From contig NZ_AP027204.1 in assembly GCF_027944005.1 (NCBI RefSeq), positions 1,488,001 through 1,552,000 on the forward strand: 64,000 nucleotides of DNA. The letters run 5' to 3'. Numbering within the stretch: position 1 is the stretch's first letter; every line of letters starts with the position of its first letter. The stretch comes from Polynucleobacter sp. SHI8. GTDB taxonomy: Bacteria > Pseudomonadota > Gammaproteobacteria > Burkholderiales > Burkholderiaceae. Of the stretch, positions 43,484-51,019 are shown in pieces. Position numbers and translations under genes: made by a program. Below the pieces are notes generated by a model, which had not been told where the DNA came from, made no database searches, and saw only the letters and a program-made list of their open reading frames with translations.

Positions 43484-44580
43484 TATGCCCTCCTCTCGAA
43501 TTCACGCATAAACTGCGCTAAGCACTGCACTCCTTCGAGTGGCATCGCATTATAGATACTTGCGCGCATGCCTCCAACACTCTTATGACCTTTTAAACCA
43601 GTCATTCCGGCATCACTCGCCTGCTTTAAGAAAGTATCAAATAAGGATTCATCACGCAAATAAAAGGTAACATTCATCCTTGATCTTGAATCTTTATGAA
43701 CACGTCCCTCATATAAGGAACTCTGATCTAGGACTTCATATAAAAGCTGCGATTTTTGCTGATTGAGTTTTTCCATCTGGGCTACTCCACCAGATTTTTT
43801 TAACCATTTAAATACTTCTCCAGCCATATAAATCGCAAATGTTGTCGGCGTATTAATCATGGAATCATTATTGGCTTGTATTTGCCAATCCCATATCGTT
43901 GGGGTAATTGGCATGGCATGACCAATCAGGTCTTCTCGCACAATCACAATCGTGACGCCAGCTGGTCCAATATTTTTCTGCGCGCCGGCAAACAAAACAC
44001 CATACCGACTCACGTCAATCTCTCGTGAAAGTATGTTGCTAGAAATATCAGCTACTAAGGGAATGTTGCCAACATCAGGTGTTTGTAAAAACTCAACGCC
44101 ACCAACAGTTTCGTTATCACAAATATGTACATAGGCTGAGTCAGGTGATAAGTCCCAAGAAGATCTTGCAGGGACACAATGAAAATGCTGATCTTTGCTT
44201 GTTGCAGCAACTCTTGCTGTGCCGTATTTACTAGCTTCTGCAACCGACTTTTGGGTCCAAACACCGGAAACAATAAAATCTGCCTGAGGACCTGACTTCG
44301 CAAGGCTCATGAGATTCATTGGAATCGCTGCATTTTGTCCAATCGCCCCACCCTGCAAAAACAAAACTTTGTAATTGGCCGGTATCTTCATTAAATCAAT
44401 GAGATTTTGCAAGGCATCGTGATAGCAATTCATGAAGGCTGGACTGCGGTGACTCACTTCCATCACCCCAGCACCCAAGCCCTGCCATAACAAGATATCT
44501 TTACCTGCAGTTTCTAGAACTTCCTCGGGAAGTGTTGCAGGACCTGGTGCGAAATTGTAAATACGATGTTCAAATGGCAT
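43483..44580 (-). CDS. serC: Phosphoserine aminotransferase SerC
   Basis: PLP enzyme of 365 residues making phosphoserine from 3-phosphohydroxypyruvate; also used in pyridoxal phosphate synthesis. Starts at ATG 44580 (MPFEHRIYNFAPGPATLP), with GGGTGA 7 bases upstream; a GTG at 44589 is a weaker alternative. The PLP lysine is Lys202 in FAGAQKNIGPAG; EVSHRSPAF and FLQGGAIGQ are substrate and phosphate contacts. First of the serC-pheA-hisC-tyrA-aroA-cmk chain, all nearly overlapping. Confidence 0.96.
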   Translation of the reverse strand: MPFEHRIYNFAPGPATLPEEVLETAGKDILLWQGLGAGVMEVSHRSPAFMNCYHDALQNLIDLMKIPANYKVLFLQGGAIGQNAAIPMNLMSLAKSGPQADFIVSGVWTQKSVAEASKYGTARVAATSKDQHFHCVPARSSWDLSPDSAYVHICDNETVGGVEFLQTPDVGNIPLVADISSNILSREIDVSRYGVLFAGAQKNIGPAGVTIVIVREDLIGHAMPITPTIWDWQIQANNDSMINTPTTFAIYMAGEVFKWLKKSGGVAQMEKLNQQKSQLLYEVLDQSSLYEGRVHKDSRSRMNVTFYLRDESLFDTFLKQASDAGMTGLKGHKSVGGMRASIYNAMPLEGVQCLAQFMREFERRA

Positions 44581-44615
44581 AAATATCACCCAGCGAGTGT
44601 TAGCGAATCAAGCGA

Positions 44616-47276
44616 TTATTCACTAACTGTCGGTACTTCGTCACCAGCAGAATCTTCGTCGTCAATATCGTCATCTTCACTTTCTGCAATTCGTTGTAAT
44701 CCAGATAACACTGTACCTGAATCTACATTGATAAGGGTGACACCTTGTGTCGAACGCCCCATTTCTCGAATCTCAGAAACTCTAGTTCTGACTAAAATAC
44801 CGCCTGTTGTGATCAACATAATCTGATCAACCTCAGTCACGAGTGAAGCTGCAACTAACTTGCCATTTCTTTCGGTCGTCTGAATGGCAATCATACCTTT
44901 CGTACCACGACCATGTCGTGTGTATTCAGACAAAGAAGTTCGTTTACCATAACCATTTTCTGTAGCAGTTAATACGCTCGGTAAATTGCCAGCTTGAGCC
45001 ATTATCTCAGCCTCAGCTTCATTCGGCGCAACCAACATAGCAATCACCTCTTGACCTTGGGCTAAGTTCATACCACGCACACCCCTGGCAGTTCTTCCCA
45101 TTGGTCTTACATCGTTTTCATCAAAGCGTACGGCTTTACCTGCATCAGAAAATAACATCACATCTTCATTGCCATGCGTAATGGCAGCTCCAACCAAAAT
45201 GTCGCCTTCATCTAAATCAACCGCAATAATTCCGCCTTTACGTGGATTTGAGAAATCACTTAAACGTGATTTTTTAACGACACCAAAGCGTGTTGCCATG
45301 AATACATATTGATTCTCTACATAACCTTTAATTGGCAAAATCGTTGTGATTTTTTCATTCGGCTGTAAAGGGAACATGTTGATAATCGGTTTTCCTCTTG
45401 AAGTTCTACTTCCGGCAGGTACTTCCCATACTTTTAACCAATACAGACGCCCTCGATCAGAGAAACAAAGTATCGTGTCATGCGTATTGGCTACAAATAA
45501 TGTTGATATCCAATCTTCATCTTTTGTGGTTGTTGCGGACTTTCCTCGACCACCACGTTTTTGAGCTTTATATTCCGTCAAAGGCTGGCTCTTCATGTAA
45601 CCCGTGTTAGATAAGGTCACAACAAGATCTTGCGGAGTAATGAGATCTTCTGTAAAGAGTTCTGTAGCATTCATTTCGATAATGGAGCGACGACCATTAT
45701 CTGAACCTTCTTGACCGAATTCTTTTTTCGAATCTAATAGCTCAGAACGAATTACTTCCGTAACACGGTCAGGTCTAGCTAATAAATCAAGTAAGTCAGA
45801 AATCTCGGCCATGACTTCTTTATATTCATCCACAATCTTGTCTTGCTCAAGGCCCGTTAAGCGCTGTAAGCGCATTTGCAGAATTTCTTGAGCTTGATCT
45901 TCTGACAATCGATATAAACCGTCAGGTTGAAGACCTAAATTGGCGGGTAAGCGATCTGGACGATAAGCAGCAGTGCCACCCTGTGTTTCCATCGCCGAAC
46001 GGGTTAACATTTCGCGCACGACACTTGAATCCCAAGTTCTTGAAAGCAACTCTTTTTTTGCTTCTGGGGGGGTTGGGGCAGCCTTGATTAAAGCGATAAA
46101 TTCATCAATATTCGCTAATGCAACTGCCAAACCTTCCAAAACATGACCACGATCACGGGCTTTTTTTAATTCAAATAGTGTTCTTCTTGTCACGACTTCA
46201 CGACGGTGGCGTAAAAAACACTCCAATAATTGTTTTAAATTGAGTAAACGGGGCTGGTTATCAACCAAAGCCACCATATTCATACCAAAGTTATCTTGTA
46301 ATTGGGTATTTTTATAGAGATTGTTGAGAACAACCTCAGGCACTTCACCGCGCTTAAGCTCAATTACAACCCGCATACCCGATTTATCGGATTCGTCGCG
46401 AATATCGGAAATTCCCTCAACTTTTTTCTCAATAACCAACTCTGCAATACGCTCAAGAAGGTTCTTTTTATTAACTTGGTATGGCAACTCATCAACGATA
46501 ATCGACTGACGTTGGCCTTTTTCCATATCTTCAAAATGCGTTTTTGCACGCATAATGACTCGACCACGACCCGTTCTATATCCCTCACGAACGCCTTGAA
46601 TTCCATAAATTGTGCCGCCCGTCGGAAAATCTGGGGCAGGAACTAAATTAATCAACTCCTCGATGTCACACTCAGGGTTTTCAAGCAAAAAGATACAGGC
46701 ACTGATAACTTCATCAATATTGTGAGGAGGAATGTTCGTTGCCATACCCACGGCAATGCCTGAGGAGCCATTAATGAGTAAATTTGGGATTTTTGCCGGC
46801 AGAATTAACGGCTCTTGCTCACTTCCGTCGTAGTTTGGGCCAAAATCGACAGTTTCTTTCTCAATATCCGCCAATAACTCGTGGGCAATCTTTGCCAAAC
46901 GAATTTCGGTATATCGCATCGCAGCAGCGTTATCACCATCTACAGAGCCAAAGTTTCCTTGACCATCCACGAGCATATAGCGCAAGGAGAAGTCCTGGGC
47001 CATACGAACAATCGTGTCATATACGGCTGTGTCACCATGGGGATGGTACTTACCAATCACATCACCCACAATACGGGCAGACTTCTTATATGCCCTATTC
47101 CAGTCATTGTTGAGCTCATGCATGGCAAAAAGCACCCTGCGATGTACGGGTTTTAATCCATCTCTAGCATCTGGGAGGGCGCGTCCTACGATAACGCTCA
47201 TTGCGTAGTCCAAATAGGACCGCCGCATTTCATCTTCTAGTGATACGGGTATTGTTTCTTTAGCGGCTTGTTCCAT
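44616..47276 (-). CDS. gyrA: DNA gyrase subunit A
   Basis: Breakage-reunion subunit of gyrase, 886 residues. The catalytic tyrosine is Tyr122, the E. coli number, in AAAMRYTEIRLA; the quinolone-determining region reads HPHGDTAVYD, with Thr83 where E. coli has Ser83 and Asp87 unchanged. The C-terminal beta-pinwheel has the GyrA box QKRGGRGKSA near residue 560, followed by repeated blades, and ends in an acidic tail (EDDDIDDEDSAGDE). serC begins 36 bases after its stop, so it is probably read from the same or an internal promoter. Confidence 0.98.
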   Translation of the reverse strand: MEQAAKETIPVSLEDEMRRSYLDYAMSVIVGRALPDARDGLKPVHRRVLFAMHELNNDWNRAYKKSARIVGDVIGKYHPHGDTAVYDTIVRMAQDFSLRYMLVDGQGNFGSVDGDNAAAMRYTEIRLAKIAHELLADIEKETVDFGPNYDGSEQEPLILPAKIPNLLINGSSGIAVGMATNIPPHNIDEVISACIFLLENPECDIEELINLVPAPDFPTGGTIYGIQGVREGYRTGRGRVIMRAKTHFEDMEKGQRQSIIVDELPYQVNKKNLLERIAELVIEKKVEGISDIRDESDKSGMRVVIELKRGEVPEVVLNNLYKNTQLQDNFGMNMVALVDNQPRLLNLKQLLECFLRHRREVVTRRTLFELKKARDRGHVLEGLAVALANIDEFIALIKAAPTPPEAKKELLSRTWDSSVVREMLTRSAMETQGGTAAYRPDRLPANLGLQPDGLYRLSEDQAQEILQMRLQRLTGLEQDKIVDEYKEVMAEISDLLDLLARPDRVTEVIRSELLDSKKEFGQEGSDNGRRSIIEMNATELFTEDLITPQDLVVTLSNTGYMKSQPLTEYKAQKRGGRGKSATTTKDEDWISTLFVANTHDTILCFSDRGRLYWLKVWEVPAGSRTSRGKPIINMFPLQPNEKITTILPIKGYVENQYVFMATRFGVVKKSRLSDFSNPRKGGIIAVDLDEGDILVGAAITHGNEDVMLFSDAGKAVRFDENDVRPMGRTARGVRGMNLAQGQEVIAMLVAPNEAEAEIMAQAGNLPSVLTATENGYGKRTSLSEYTRHGRGTKGMIAIQTTERNGKLVAASLVTEVDQIMLITTGGILVRTRVSEIREMGRSTQGVTLINVDSGTVLSGLQRIAESEDDDIDDEDSAGDEVPTVSE

Positions 47277-47354
47277 TTAATAATTTTACCATGTGAGAAG
47301 CTAGGCTTCGTAATTTCACCTTTACCCCAATAACAACACTATTGACAACTTCAC

Positions 47355-47382
47355 TTGAACTACATAAATAAGTTGATATAAT
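47355..47382 (+). promoter_or_regulatory. Predicted sigma-70 promoter of the OmpA-like gene
   Basis: TTGAAC (47355-47360) and the full-consensus TATAAT (47377-47382) are 16 bases apart, giving a leader of about 58 bases with GAGG at 47436-47439 before ATG 47447. A TTGACA at 47342 lies too far from this TATAAT to pair with it. Confidence 0.6.
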
Positions 47383-47446
47383 TATTTACAGTAATATTAC
47401 TCTATCTAGAGACAAGCTTAATTCACTGATTTAATGAGGAAAAAAA

Positions 47447-48061
47447 ATGACTAAATCAAACCGTTCACTATTAGCAGCTCTTGCATTCATGGCTTCTTTT
47501 GGTTTTGCGCAAGCACAACAAACTACAGTTGATAACTGGGCGTCTGGTGTAGGTTCTACCTACGTTCGTTCTGGAGCGGATTCAACTTTATGCTGGAGAG
47601 ACAATAACTGGACTCCTGCAACTGCGGCAGCTGAATGTGACGGTGCTATCAAGCCAGCAGCAGCAGCTCCCAAAGCAGCAGCTCCTGTTGCTCCTGTAGC
47701 AACAAGCTCAAAAGTAACTTTATTAGCTGACGCTTTGTTTGACTTTGACAAGTCAACATTGAAGCCAGAAGGCATTCAAAAATTAGATGGTTTAGTACAA
47801 AAGCTCAAAGATGTAACTGTCGAAGTAATTATTGTTGTTGGTTTCACAGACAGCATCGGTACTTTAGATTACAACAAGAAACTATCTTTACGTCGTGCTG
47901 AAGCTGTTAAAGCTTATTTGACTAAAAAAGGTATCGAAGCTAGCCGTGTTTACACTGAAGGTAAAGCATTTGCTGAGCCAGTTGGCGACAACAAAACTGC
48001 AGTTGGCCGTGCATTAAACCGCCGCTCAGTTATCGAAGTTGTTGGTACAAAAAAGCAATAA
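47447..48061 (+). CDS. OmpA-family outer membrane protein
   Basis: Abundant-type envelope protein of 204 residues. A signal peptide ends at FAQA-QQT near residue 24; then comes a short unique part with one WASG block and a Cys pair (CWRDNN, ECDG), an Ala/Pro-rich linker, and a C-terminal OmpA peptidoglycan-binding domain from about residue 88 to 200 (FDFDKSTLKPEG, VGFTDSIGTLDYN, LSLRRAEAVKAYL, GRALNRRSVI). No beta-barrel domain precedes the linker, as in the betaproteobacterial short OmpA proteins. Strong promoter, ribosome binding site and terminator suggest high expression. ubiG follows 88 bases later. Confidence 0.92.
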   Translation: MTKSNRSLLAALAFMASFGFAQAQQTTVDNWASGVGSTYVRSGADSTLCWRDNNWTPATAAAECDGAIKPAAAAPKAAAPVAPVATSSKVTLLADALFDFDKSTLKPEGIQKLDGLVQKLKDVTVEVIIVVGFTDSIGTLDYNKKLSLRRAEAVKAYLTKKGIEASRVYTEGKAFAEPVGDNKTAVGRALNRRSVIEVVGTKKQ

Positions 48062-48076
48062 GCTTCTAAGCTGATG

Positions 48077-48104
48077 AAAAAGCCCGGGCAACCGGGCTTT
48101 TTTT
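48077..48104 (+). terminator. Strong intrinsic terminator after the OmpA-like gene
   Basis: GCCCGG and CCGGGC (48082-48087, 48092-48097) close a GCAA tetraloop, extended by A-T pairs, and the stem runs into seven T residues. It lies 20 bases past the stop codon. Confidence 0.92.
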
Positions 48105-48149
48105 ATTGGATAATCATGACTTGTATTGCAATCAACCTCTTTCCCAAAT

Positions 48150-48854
48150 ATGACAACAGAAAATATCGACCAATCTGAAATTGATAAATTTAGTGAATTA
48201 GCTAGCCGTTGGTGGGATGAGACGAGTGAATTTAAACCATTACACGCCATTAATCCTCTTCGACTCAATTGGATTAAAGAGCATTGCACCATTGAAAATC
48301 AACAAGTCCTCGACATAGGTTGTGGTGGTGGTATTTTGACTGAGTCTTTAGCAAGATCAGGTGCAATAGCTAAAGGCATTGATTTATCAAAAAAAGCCCT
48401 TCAAGTAGCCAAATTACATGCCCTTGAAACTAATGTTACCGTGGATTATGAGCTCATCAGCTCCGAAGATTTAGCCTTAAAAGAGCCTGCCACATATGAT
48501 GTAATAACCTGCATGGAGATGCTCGAGCATGTGCCAGATCCACGGTCTATTGTAGAGTCATGTGCCAAGCTAGCCAAACCTGGGGCTACCCTATTCTTTA
48601 GCACACTGAACAGAAATCCCAAGTCATATCTCATGGCTATTATTGGCGCAGAATACATATTAAGATTACTACCTCGCGGCACTCATGAGTACGCTAAATT
48701 TATTAAACCTTCTGAGCTTTCCGGATTTATTCGGGAAGCAGGCTTAGAGGTTGTCGACATAATGGGCTTACATTTCAACCCCATACTTGATAAGTACTCC
48801 TTAGGCCCAAATGTGGATGTTAACTACATGTTTGCTGTTAAAAAGCCCCTTTAA
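48150..48854 (+). CDS. ubiG: Ubiquinone biosynthesis O-methyltransferase UbiG
   Basis: SAM-dependent enzyme making both O-methylations of ubiquinone, 234 residues from ATG 48150 (MTTENIDQSEIDKFSELASRWWDE). The SAM motif VLDIGCGGG is at 53-61; TCMEMLEHVPDP and FFSTLNRNPKSYLMAI are family motifs. A TTG frame from 48126 adds 8 residues and is not favoured. gph starts 2 bases after the stop, the usual ubiG-gph pair. Confidence 0.95.
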   Translation: MTTENIDQSEIDKFSELASRWWDETSEFKPLHAINPLRLNWIKEHCTIENQQVLDIGCGGGILTESLARSGAIAKGIDLSKKALQVAKLHALETNVTVDYELISSEDLALKEPATYDVITCMEMLEHVPDPRSIVESCAKLAKPGATLFFSTLNRNPKSYLMAIIGAEYILRLLPRGTHEYAKFIKPSELSGFIREAGLEVVDIMGLHFNPILDKYSLGPNVDVNYMFAVKKPL

Positions 48855-48856
48855 TC

Positions 48857-49522
48857 ATGCGCCCTCAATTTAAAAGTGTTTTTTTTGATTTAGATGGCAC
48901 TTTAGCGGATACTGCTCCTGACCTAGCCGCTGCCGCAAATAAAATGCTCATCGATCGTCAAATGGAACCTTTGCCAATGCAAGTCATGCGCCATTTGGCG
49001 TCCTCTGGTGCTAGAGGAATGATTCATGCGGCTTTTGGTGTTGGTATGGAAGATCCTCGTTTTGAAACACTCAAAGAAGAGTTCCTCAGTAATTATGAGC
49101 AAGCAATTCATGTACATACTGAGCTTTTTCCAAGTATGAATGAACTTTTGAACTTATTGGATGAACATCAAGTTCCTTGGGGTATTGTGACCAATAAGCA
49201 TCAACGTTTTACGATTCCACTAGTAAAAAGTTTGGGCCTTGATCAAAGAACGAATGCCATTGTGAGTGGTGATACAACCCCTTTTGCCAAGCCTCATCCT
49301 GCCCCTATTCTTTTGGCTGTGTCACAAAAGCAAGTTGATGCCACCAGCGCGGTCTATATTGGTGATGATTTAAGGGATGTTCAAGCAGGCAAGGCAGCGG
49401 GCATGAAGACCATTGCGGCAGCGTATGGTTATTGTGGGGACCATCAACCTCCTGAATCCTGGGCTGCTGATTTTATTGTTTATGAGCCAAAAGACCTTAC
49501 TAGTATCCTTTTTATCCAATAA
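48857..49522 (+). CDS. gph: Phosphoglycolate phosphatase (HAD family)
   Basis: HAD hydrolase of 221 residues that clears 2-phosphoglycolate. The nucleophile and acid are Asp11 and Asp13 in FFDLDGTLADTAPDL; a Lys in TPFAKPHPAP and the acidic IGDDLRDVQAGKAAGM complete the active site. The cap domain lies at about residues 18-85. It is read with ubiG and ends just ahead of ssrA; no hairpin terminator was seen in the 38-base gap. Confidence 0.93.
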   Translation: MRPQFKSVFFDLDGTLADTAPDLAAAANKMLIDRQMEPLPMQVMRHLASSGARGMIHAAFGVGMEDPRFETLKEEFLSNYEQAIHVHTELFPSMNELLNLLDEHQVPWGIVTNKHQRFTIPLVKSLGLDQRTNAIVSGDTTPFAKPHPAPILLAVSQKQVDATSAVYIGDDLRDVQAGKAAGMKTIAAAYGYCGDHQPPESWAADFIVYEPKDLTSILFIQ

Positions 49523-49560
49523 AAGTTAAAATGGTAGACCATCTAATGTAAAGCTTTCAT

Positions 49561-49919
49561 GGGACCGACTTGGTTTCGACGTGGATTGCGAAGCATGAAG
49601 GGCATACCGAGGACCCGTTATCTCGTAAATCAATGGGAATGTAATAACTGCAAACGACGAACGTTTCGCACTAGCCGCTTAATTGCGGTTGCCCCTGAAC
49701 TGATTCTCTCTTGGGTCAGGTAACGCAAGTTACATCAGGGTCATATACAAGAGATAAGACTATTTTGCGTCACGATAAATAGTTCGAAAACTTAGTGAAT
49801 CGCTCATGAATAACGTGTCAGTCCGTGCTTCATGGGTTAAATCAAATGATATGACTAAGTATGTAGAACTTTATGTAGAGGATTTGCGGACGCGGGTTCG
49901 ATTCCCGCCGGTTCCACCA
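49561..49919 (+). ncRNA. ssrA: Transfer-messenger RNA (tmRNA)
   Basis: Complete tmRNA with encoded CCA. The tRNA-like ends pair GGGACCG with CGGTTCC and contain the G-U pair at position 3 that marks alanine identity; GACTTGGTTTCGACG near the 5' end and GGTTCGATTCCCGCC near the 3' end (T arm) are diagnostic. The resume codon GCA begins at 49650 in the sequence AATAACTGCAAACGAC and the tag ORF runs to 49682, coding ANDERFALAA. The molecule rescues stalled ribosomes with SmpB. Confidence 0.97.
49650..49682 (+). CDS. tmRNA proteolysis tag reading frame
   Basis: Ten codons (Ala-Asn-Asp-Glu-Arg-Phe-Ala-Leu-Ala-Ala) and TAA, within ssrA. Ala-Leu-Ala-Ala is the degron read by ClpXP and SspB-type adaptors. 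It is appended to truncated proteins and does not have its own start codon. Confidence 0.93.
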   Translation, partial: ANDERFALAA

Positions 49920-49951
49920 CAATAAATGTTGACAGGCTTTAGAGTCAACAC

Positions 49952-49998
49952 TTATATACCTCGAAGGTTAGTATATAAACTTCCTTCGAGGTATATAA
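49952..49998. repeat. 16-bp-arm perfect inverted repeat
   Basis: TTATATACCTCGAAGG (49952-49967) is the exact reverse complement of 49983-49998, around a 15-base loop. It is not followed by a T-run, so it is not a classic terminator. The centre of each arm is CCTCGAAGG. Could be a recombination or protein-binding remnant, or a stable RNA hairpin downstream of tmRNA. Confidence 0.85.
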
Positions 49999-50190
49999 CC
50001 TAGAATAATACCTAGAATATTATTTACGTTTTATCGCAACGCATGGAATTGGTTATCTTAAGCTCTGCAGCTTTCAAGAGACTCGCGTTTTTATGATAAA
50101 AGTGTCTAACATCCATACTTTTATAAATACTTATACCTAAACTCTACAACGTCATATCATTCAGTTGTCGCCATCTATACTAATAAAAAA

Positions 50191-50218
50191 AGGCTTAGAT
50201 TTTTTCCAAGCCCTTTTT
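50191..50218 (-). terminator. Probable intrinsic terminator of the gene at 50238
   Basis: On the minus strand GGGCTT and AAGCC pair around a short A-rich loop and run into TTTTTTTATT, about 20 bases after the stop of the small secreted protein gene. Confidence 0.65.
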
Positions 50219-50237
50219 ATTTAGTCTTCACCTTTAA

Positions 50238-50570
50238 TTAATTACACTTTTTATACTTTTGTTTTTTGGCATCCTGTAAATAGGTATCAAAAACGAGCAG
50301 TGGATCAAATTGTTTTTCACCTAAAATCGCAAATTTAAAGTTCTTCGGTGTGGGTTGATTGGATCCAAACCAAGAATATGAAGTCATGTAACGATTAGTT
50401 TTGCCATTGACAGTCAAATCTACATCTGACGCAGTACCATTTTGCTCTGGATTAATGAGACGAAACTCAATCGTAGTTTTACCTTGGCAATAGACCACTC
50501 CCTCAGGCTTCTCTATGGCAAATGAAGTAATCGTCAAAGTTGATAGTAAAAGAGCCGTTAAAAGTTTCAT
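50238..50570 (-). CDS. Small secreted protein of unknown function
   Basis: Hypothetical protein of 110 residues from ATG 50570 (113 from ATG 50577). Signal peptide MKLLTALLLSTLTITSFA, cleaved near residue 18. The mature part of about 90 residues holds only two cysteines, at VVYCQGK and at the C-terminal KKCN, so one disulfide is possible. No recognised domain. It lies divergent from the lipoprotein gene with 77 bases between starts and ends in its own terminator. Confidence 0.6.
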   Translation of the reverse strand: MKLLTALLLSTLTITSFAIEKPEGVVYCQGKTTIEFRLINPEQNGTASDVDLTVNGKTNRYMTSYSWFGSNQPTPKNFKFAILGEKQFDPLLVFDTYLQDAKKQKYKKCN

Positions 50571-50647
50571 ATATATCATGTAAGGTTAAGATAAATGATT
50601 TAATTATGCAACATATTTAAGTAGATTTGTTGAAAAGGACGCATATT

Positions 50648-51019
50648 TTGAAAAAATACTTTTTACTAAGCTTTGTACTTCTTTCTTTATTAGTTGCTTG
50701 TACAACCTATCGCTATGAATATATCGCGCCACCAACTGAATCTGGAAAAACTTGCGCAATGCAGTGCATGACTACCAAACAGGTTTGTTATAACTCGATG
50801 GGTCAACAAGCTCAAAATAATAGCAATATGTGCCAACATCAAAATAGTATGAGTTATCAAAATTGTGTAGCGCGTGCTCAAAGCCATGACGATGTCAAAA
50901 GATGTAATCCAAATCCGCAATATTGCCCAACAAACCCTAACTACTATCAGTGTGATGAATCTTACCGTCAATGCTTCTCAGCCTGCGGTGGTACTGTAAA
51001 AACCTTTAAGAACGAATAA
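50648..51019 (+). CDS. Cysteine-rich lipoprotein of unknown function
   Basis: Predicted lipoprotein of 123 residues. The start is TTG 50648, with AAAGGA about 9 bases upstream; a TTG at 50627 is possible but has no site. The signal peptide ends in the lipobox LVAC, with Cys18 as lipid anchor. The mature part carries ten more cysteines: 36, 40, 47, 62, 73, 86, 93, 102, 109 and 113. The first three are spaced CX3CX6C and the last three CX6CX3C, a mirror image, which suggests a disulfide-bonded helical hairpin. The stop overlaps the ATG of the next gene (TAATG), so the two are translated together. No family recognised. Confidence 0.7.
   Translation: MKKYFLLSFVLLSLLVACTTYRYEYIAPPTESGKTCAMQCMTTKQVCYNSMGQQAQNNSNMCQHQNSMSYQNCVARAQSHDDVKRCNPNPQYCPTNPNYYQCDESYRQCFSACGGTVKTFKNE

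Larger units (their letters stand above)
49920..50237. other. AT-rich noncoding spacer behind ssrA
   Basis: A gene-free stretch of 318 bases. It holds a 7-bp hairpin (TGTTGAC with GTCAACA, 49927-49950), the long inverted repeat at 49952-49998, a short direct repeat (CCTAGAATA at 49999 and 50011) and a terminator for the minus-strand gene at 50238. No tRNA, no copy of the ssrA 3' end, and no integrase reading frame was seen, so there is no direct sign of an integrated element although this is a usual site for one. Confidence 0.75.

Noticed and set aside
46302..47208. Several antisense reading frames of 60-115 codons inside gyrA
   Set aside because: They lie wholly within the gyrA coding frame, have no ribosome binding sites and no recognisable motifs; they are mirror frames of a real gene.
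49861..50237. Integrated element with duplicated ssrA attachment site
   Set aside because: No second copy of the ssrA 3' end and no integrase frame were seen in the window, so an intact element is not claimed.
50690..50971. Antisense 93-codon frame within the lipoprotein gene
   Set aside because: The plus-strand frame has a lipobox, ribosome binding site and coupling to the next gene; the minus-strand frame has none of these.
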